A stretch of DNA of 64,000 nt, taken from assembly GCA_007570785.1 (NCBI GenBank), contig ML660201.1:39116588-39180587 (forward strand). The letters run 5' to 3'. This stretch comes from Antilocapra americana. Its lineage: Eukaryota; Chordata; Mammalia; Artiodactyla; Antilocapridae. The position numbers and the translations under genes are program-made. Below are positions 59,608-64,000 of this stretch, in pieces (the first letter of the stretch is position 1; each line of letters begins with the position of its first letter). Below the pieces are notes generated by a model, which was given only the letters and a program-made list of their open reading frames with translations, was not told the DNA's origin and did no database searches.

Positions 59608-60735
59608 AAGACAGTTCCAGAAAAACATCTATTTCTGCTTTATTGACTATGCCAAAGCCTTTGACTGTGTGGATCACAATAAACTATGGAAAATTCTTCA
59701 AGAGATGGGGATACCAGACCACCTGACCTGTCTCTTGAGAAATCTGTATGCAGGTCAGGAAGCAACCATTAGAATTGGACATGGAATAACAGACTGGTTC
59801 CAAATAGGAAAAGGAGTACATCAAGGCTGTATCTTGTCACCCTGCTTATTTAACTTATATGCAGGGTACATCATGAGAAACACTGGGCTGGAAGAAGCAC
59901 AAGCTGGAATCATGATTGCCACAAGAAATATCAATAACCTCAGATAGGCAGATGAAACCACTCTGGCAGAAACTGAAGAAGAACTAAAGAGCCTCTTGAT
60001 AAAAGCAAAAGAGGAGAGTGAAAGAGTTGGCTTAAAGCTCAACATTTCAGAAAACTAAGATCCTAGCATCTGGTCCCATCACTTCATGGCAAATAGATAG
60101 GGAAACAGTGGAAACAGTGACAGACTTTATTTTTTGGAGCTCCAAAATCACTACAGATGGTGACTGAAGCCATGAAATTAAAAGACGCTTACTCCTTGGA
60201 AGAAAAGTTATGACCAACCTAGACAGCATATTAAAAAGCAGAGACATTACTTTGCCAACAAAGGTCCGTCTAGTAAAGGCTATGCTTTTTCCAGTGGTCA
60301 TGTATGGATGTGAGAGTTGGACTATGAAGAAAGCTGAGCGCCACAGAACTGATGCTTTTGAACTGTGGTGTTGGAGAAGACTCTTGAGAGTCCCTTGGAC
60401 TGCAAGGAGATCCAATCAGTCCATCCTAAAAGAGATCAGTCCTGGGTGTTCACTGGAAGGACTGATGTTGAAGCTGAAGCTCCAATACTTTGGCCACCTG
60501 ATGTGAAGAACTGGCTCATTGGAAAAGACCCTGATGCTGGGAAAGATTGAAGGCAGGAGGAGAAAGGGATGACAGGGGATGAGATGACTGGATGGCATCA
60601 CCGACTCAATGGACAGGAGTTTGAGTAGACTCTGGGGAGTTGGTTATGGACAGGGAGGCCTGGTGTGCTGCAGTCCATGGGGTCACAAAGAGTAAGACAC
60701 GACTGATCAACTGAACTGAACTGAACTTCACCAGT
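59608..60735 (+). mobile_element. Second BovB copy, more decayed
   Basis: It begins inside the RT domain at the codons for FQKNIYFCFIDYAKAFDCVD and runs to the GAACTGAACT tail. Translated pieces include DHLTCLLRNLYAGQEATIRI, GVHQGCILSPCLFNLYAGYI and CESWTMKKAERHRTDAFELW. The tyrosine of the YADD motif is replaced by a TAG stop (CAGATAGGCAGATGAA), so the active site is lost. It lies 0.7 kb beyond the KCTD6 CpG island. Confidence 0.95.
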
Positions 60736-60857
60736 ATAACCACCTGCCTTGGAAACTCACCTGCGCTTCACCATTTCGAATGTGTGACTGCCTCTGGTGT
60801 TTATCTACATGATCATCACAGTTATGTCTGATATTTGGTTTTCTCTGAAAAACTCCA

Positions 60858-61012
60858 TGGGCTTCCCAGGTGGCTCAGTGGTAAAGAATCTGACTGCCAA
60901 GCAGGAGACATGGGTTCCATCCCTGGGTCAGGAAGACCCCCTGGAGAAAGAAATGGCAACCCACTCTGATATTCTTGCCTGGAGAATCCCATGGACAGAG
61001 GAGCCTGGCTAG
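60858..61012 (+). mobile_element. Bov-tA SINE
   Basis: GGGCTTCCCAGGTGGCTCAG, GGTTCCATCCCTGGGTCAGG, and body ending GAGGAGCCTGGCTAGC; the last third is missing. Confidence 0.92.
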
Positions 61013-61937
61013 CTAAATAGGTTCCATAAATGGCATATGCTTCATTAATATACCTGAGTGCACCATTATATTCAAAAAGACTAGGTGAGGATACAGGGAA
61101 ATGTGTGTAAAAATAAGCAGTGCACAAAATGGTATACATGATATAATCCTGATTTTTATTTTCAAAAATGTAAATATCCACAGACATTTTGAAGGAAATA
61201 TATCAAATCATTGATCATAGTTCTAGACAGTAGGATGGGAATATTAGTGACATTACTTTCAAATGTTCTTCTGAATTTTCTATCTTTTCTAGAATGCATG
61301 GATGCTGAATTTATAATCAGAAAAAAAAGTTTTATTTTTTAAGAAATATAATTCTGATATTACCCAACACTCAGATCTCCAGGATTTGGTGTCAGTGAAA
61401 ATCCAAAACTGCCCTTTGCTTACTGGTATCCCTGCAGGAGTCATTTCCCCTCTCAGGACTTCTATTTCCTCACCTAAAAACTGAATTTTTCAGTGGTTGT
61501 GTCAGTACAATTCTTACACATCTAAAAGTTTTTATTGCTTTTGTAGCTTATATTATCAAATTTATATTTTATGACATGTTGATAGTTACTGAAATATGGT
61601 TCATTTTCTATAGTAATTTTATATTCAGCAACTCTTAATTGAGTTCTAATAAGTTTATATTCTCTCTTGAATTTTCTATATAAGCAGTTATAGAGTCTGC
61701 AAGTAATAACATTTGGAATCTTCTTGTCCAGTCTTTATTTTCTTTTCCTTATTTTACTGCACTAAAACCTCCAGCACAAATTTAAATAATGATGATAGTA
61801 GCCACTTCTACCTTGTTCTTGACTGTTTCTAAAATGGCACCATTAAATATGGTGTTTGTTGCAGATTTTTCGTGGATTCCCTTTATCATACTAAGGGAGT
61901 ACTATTCTGCTTTATTACGAATGGGTGTTGTATATTT

Positions 61938-62015
61938 CCAACCGAGGCATCGAACCTGGGTCTCCCGTACTACAGGCAGATCCTTTACCATCTGAGCCAC
62001 CAGGGAAGCCCTGTT
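61938..62015 (-). mobile_element. Bov-tA head fragment, inverted
   Basis: CATCGAACCTGGGTCTCCCG and GATCCTTTACCATCTGAGCC ending in CACCAGGGAAGCC; only the tRNA-like head remains. Confidence 0.88.
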
Positions 62016-62038
62016 GAACTTTATCAAATGTGAGATTT

Positions 62039-62056
62039 CCCCCCCCCCCCCCCCCC
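62039..62056. repeat. 18-bp poly(C) run
   Basis: A pure C run just after a truncated inverted Bov-tA head (61938-62015). Confidence 0.95.
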
Positions 62057-62897
62057 GGTAGTTAATTACAATCATGGCTTTTACTGTATTAAACCATCCC
62101 TGCATTCCTGGAATAAACACACCTTGATGATGTGCTTTTTTTTTCTTCTTTATATACCACTGGATTTCATTTGCTAATATTTTGAGTTTTTGTATCCATT
62201 GCTATGAACGAGATATGCCTATGATTTTTCCTATCATATTCTCCCTTTGTCTGGTTTTGTTATCAAAGTGACATAACCTCATAAAATAAATTAAGGAGTG
62301 GGTGTCTACTCATTAGAGCAGCCTCTGTAAGACTGAGATTTTTCTGTTGTTTGGGTTTTCCATAGGATTCCCCTATAGGCCATCTTGATGTGGGGCCCAG
62401 GGGTAGAGAGTTTACCCTTCTTTCCTGACTCACAGCATTCAACATGACCTCAGGGCCCACTTCTCCACCTGAAGAGCTCTTGTAGGACCACCAGGAATCT
62501 CCTTGTTGCCGAATCTGAAAGATACCCCTCAGATCTCCCTGAAGTGACATCACTGACCACACTCTCTTAGAGACAAACTCTTTCCCAGCCCTGTTCTAAT
62601 TTCCTCCTTCGTCTCAGACTCATGAAGATGCTCCTCCTCTTGCTTTACCCACTCCTATGCCTCGGTTTCTGGCCGAGGCTGTACCCTCTTCTCCATCTAC
62701 CCTCCCTGTGGACTGACTCAGTCACCTCCATGGATGCCATTACTGTCCCTAAGCCAAAACACTGCCAAATCCATACCTCCAGCCCAGGCCTCTCCTGAAT
62801 TCCCAACCTACAAATGCTGCATATGCTAAGCCCCTGCTATGTGCCAAGCACTATGCTAAATGCTTTTATCCTCTGTATCAGTTATCTACTTCTTGTT

Positions 62898-63168
62898 GTT
62901 TAGTTCCTCAGTCATGTCTGACTCTTTGCGACCCCATGAACTGCAGCACGCTAGGCTTCCCTGTCCTTCACTATGTCCTGGAGTCTGATCAAACTCATGT
63001 CTGTTGATTCAGCAATGCCATCCAACTATCTCATTCTGTCATCCCCTTCTCCTCTTGCCTTCAATCTTTCCCAGCAAAGGTCCTTTTCATTGAGTTGGCT
63101 CTTCGCATTAGGTGGCCAAAGTATTGGAGCTTCAGCTTCAGCATTAGTCCTTCCAATGAATTTTCAGG
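62898..63168 (-). mobile_element. BovB 3'-end fragment, inverted
   Basis: Reverse BovB sequence from the tail through CCATCCAACTATCTCATTCT and GGTGGCCAAAGTATTGGAGC. It is inserted at the left edge of an older repeat that continues at 63170. Confidence 0.9.
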
Positions 63169-63169
63169 G

Positions 63170-63960
63170 TGGCTGCATCATAAATTGTCCCAAAATTTAA
63201 CTTAGGGGCTTAAAACAACAAACTTTCTTTCTTTTTTTTTTTTTTTTTGGTTACCCCACTCAGCCTGTGGAGCCTTAAGTTTCCAGACCAGGGTCTGAAC
63301 CCAGGCCCCGGGCAGTGAAAGTGCCAAGTTCGAACCACTGGACTGCCAGGGAATTCCCAACAAATGCTTTTGTATCTCACAGTTTCTGAAGGTCAAGAAT
63401 TTGAAAGTGGATTAGGTGGGTAGAAGATCTTGCAGTCTGGATGTCAGGAGGACTGCTGTCAGCTGGGACACAGACATGGGCTTCAAGCTAACTCATGTAA
63501 TTTTCATGTGGGATCTAGTTCCCTGACCAGGGGTGGAACCCCAGCTCCCTGCATTGGGAGCGCAGAGTCTTAGCCACTGGACCATCAGGCAAGTCCTGCA
63601 TCTTTTATAGCCTAGCCTTCGAAGTGACACACCCACAGTCTCTTGGTCTTACAGATCAAGCCTATTGCAGCATGAGAGAGTACCACACAGGGACCCGAAT
63701 ACCAGGAGATGGCATCATTAGAGGTAATCCCGGAGGCCACTGCACCCTCAGAACTAGAAGGATGACCCACATCATCCCATGAATGCAGATGAGAAAACGA
63801 AGGGAAGGAGAGGTGAAGTAGGTGATCGAGGCCACGTGGCCAAGTCCAAGAAAAGAGGTATGCACCGCTTTGCCTGGCTCCCCTTCCGCAGCCCACCACC
63901 AGCGTTCTCACTGTCAACATGTACAAACCTGAATGCTCTCGCCTCACCACCCCCAAGCCT
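63170..63960. repeat. Old interspersed repeat broken by two inverted CHR-type SINEs
   Basis: GGGGCTTAAAACAACAAAC, then TATCTCACAGTTTCTGAAGG, and later ATCTTTTATAGCCTAGCC form one old mammalian interspersed repeat whose family I cannot name with certainty. CHR-type SINEs in reverse orientation occupy about 63230-63359 (ends CCACTGGACTGCCAGGGAAT) and 63504-63598 (TAGTTCCCTGACCAGGGGTG, GCCACTGGACCATCAGGCAA). Confidence 0.65.
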
Positions 63961-64000
63961 CCCAAGTCCCCAGCTCAGCTGGGCAAGTGGTGCCACCGTC

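Larger units (their letters stand above)
61016..62897. other. Intergenic beyond KCTD6, partly L1-like
   Basis: 61500-62280 has T-rich sequence such as CCTTGTTCTTGACTGTTTCT, AACCATCCCTGCATTCCTGG and TTGAGTTTTTGTATCCATTG, typical of an inverted L1 ORF2 fragment. The rest (62280-62890) is unassigned. Confidence 0.55.

Overview
The window is ruminant nuclear DNA, very probably from a bovid or a close relative. It is packed with Bov-tA SINEs, CHR-type tRNA-derived SINEs, BovB (RTE-clade) LINE copies and L1 fragments. That mixture, above all BovB with its derived Bov-A/Bov-tA SINEs, is typical of ruminants. The species cannot be named from the sequence alone. One 10-base N gap (3505-3514) shows that this is a draft-type assembly.

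Two protein-coding genes can be supported, and they are convergent. ACOX2 (peroxisomal branched-chain/bile-acid acyl-CoA oxidase) lies on the + strand. Fourteen coding exons between 20063 and 46334 join in frame to 664 codons with no internal stop, and a candidate poly(A) signal sits at 46601. KCTD6 (BTB-domain CUL3 adaptor) lies on the - strand. Its two coding exons (52046-52020 and 50665-49979) give 237 codons, and a non-coding first exon is inferred inside a strong CpG island at about 58.1-58.96 kb. The same pair is adjacent and convergent on human 3p14.3, so the block is conserved in synteny. I see no functional link between the two products.

Layout. 1-17.6 kb is intergenic DNA upstream of ACOX2. 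It holds SINEs, an old L1 (8.6-10.97 kb) split by a Bov-tA, a younger L1 (12.9-14.15 kb) split by another Bov-tA, a 1.3 kb BovB copy with a readable YADD reverse-transcriptase motif (14.3-15.6 kb), an LTR-like old repeat (15.8-16.6 kb), and a ~30-bp tandem array containing the assembly gap. 17.6-20 kb is GC-rich and may contain the untranslated first exon of ACOX2. 20.06-46.6 kb is ACOX2, with SINEs, BovB scraps and a DNA-transposon relic in its introns. 46.6-49.1 kb is a short intergenic stretch with an L1 interrupted by a SINE. About 49.1-58.7 kb is KCTD6, whose first intron is about 6.4 kb. 59-64 kb lies beyond the KCTD6 promoter and is mostly repeats, including a second, decayed BovB.

The most unusual observations in the genes are in ACOX2. 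The start codon used in human is absent although the codons after it are still recognisable. One intron has a GC-AG instead of a GT-AG boundary. The C-terminal peroxisomal signal is ARL rather than SKL. The poly(A) signal appears to lie in old transposon-derived sequence. I did not find a new multi-gene system; the rest is normal mammalian chromosome with nested transposons.
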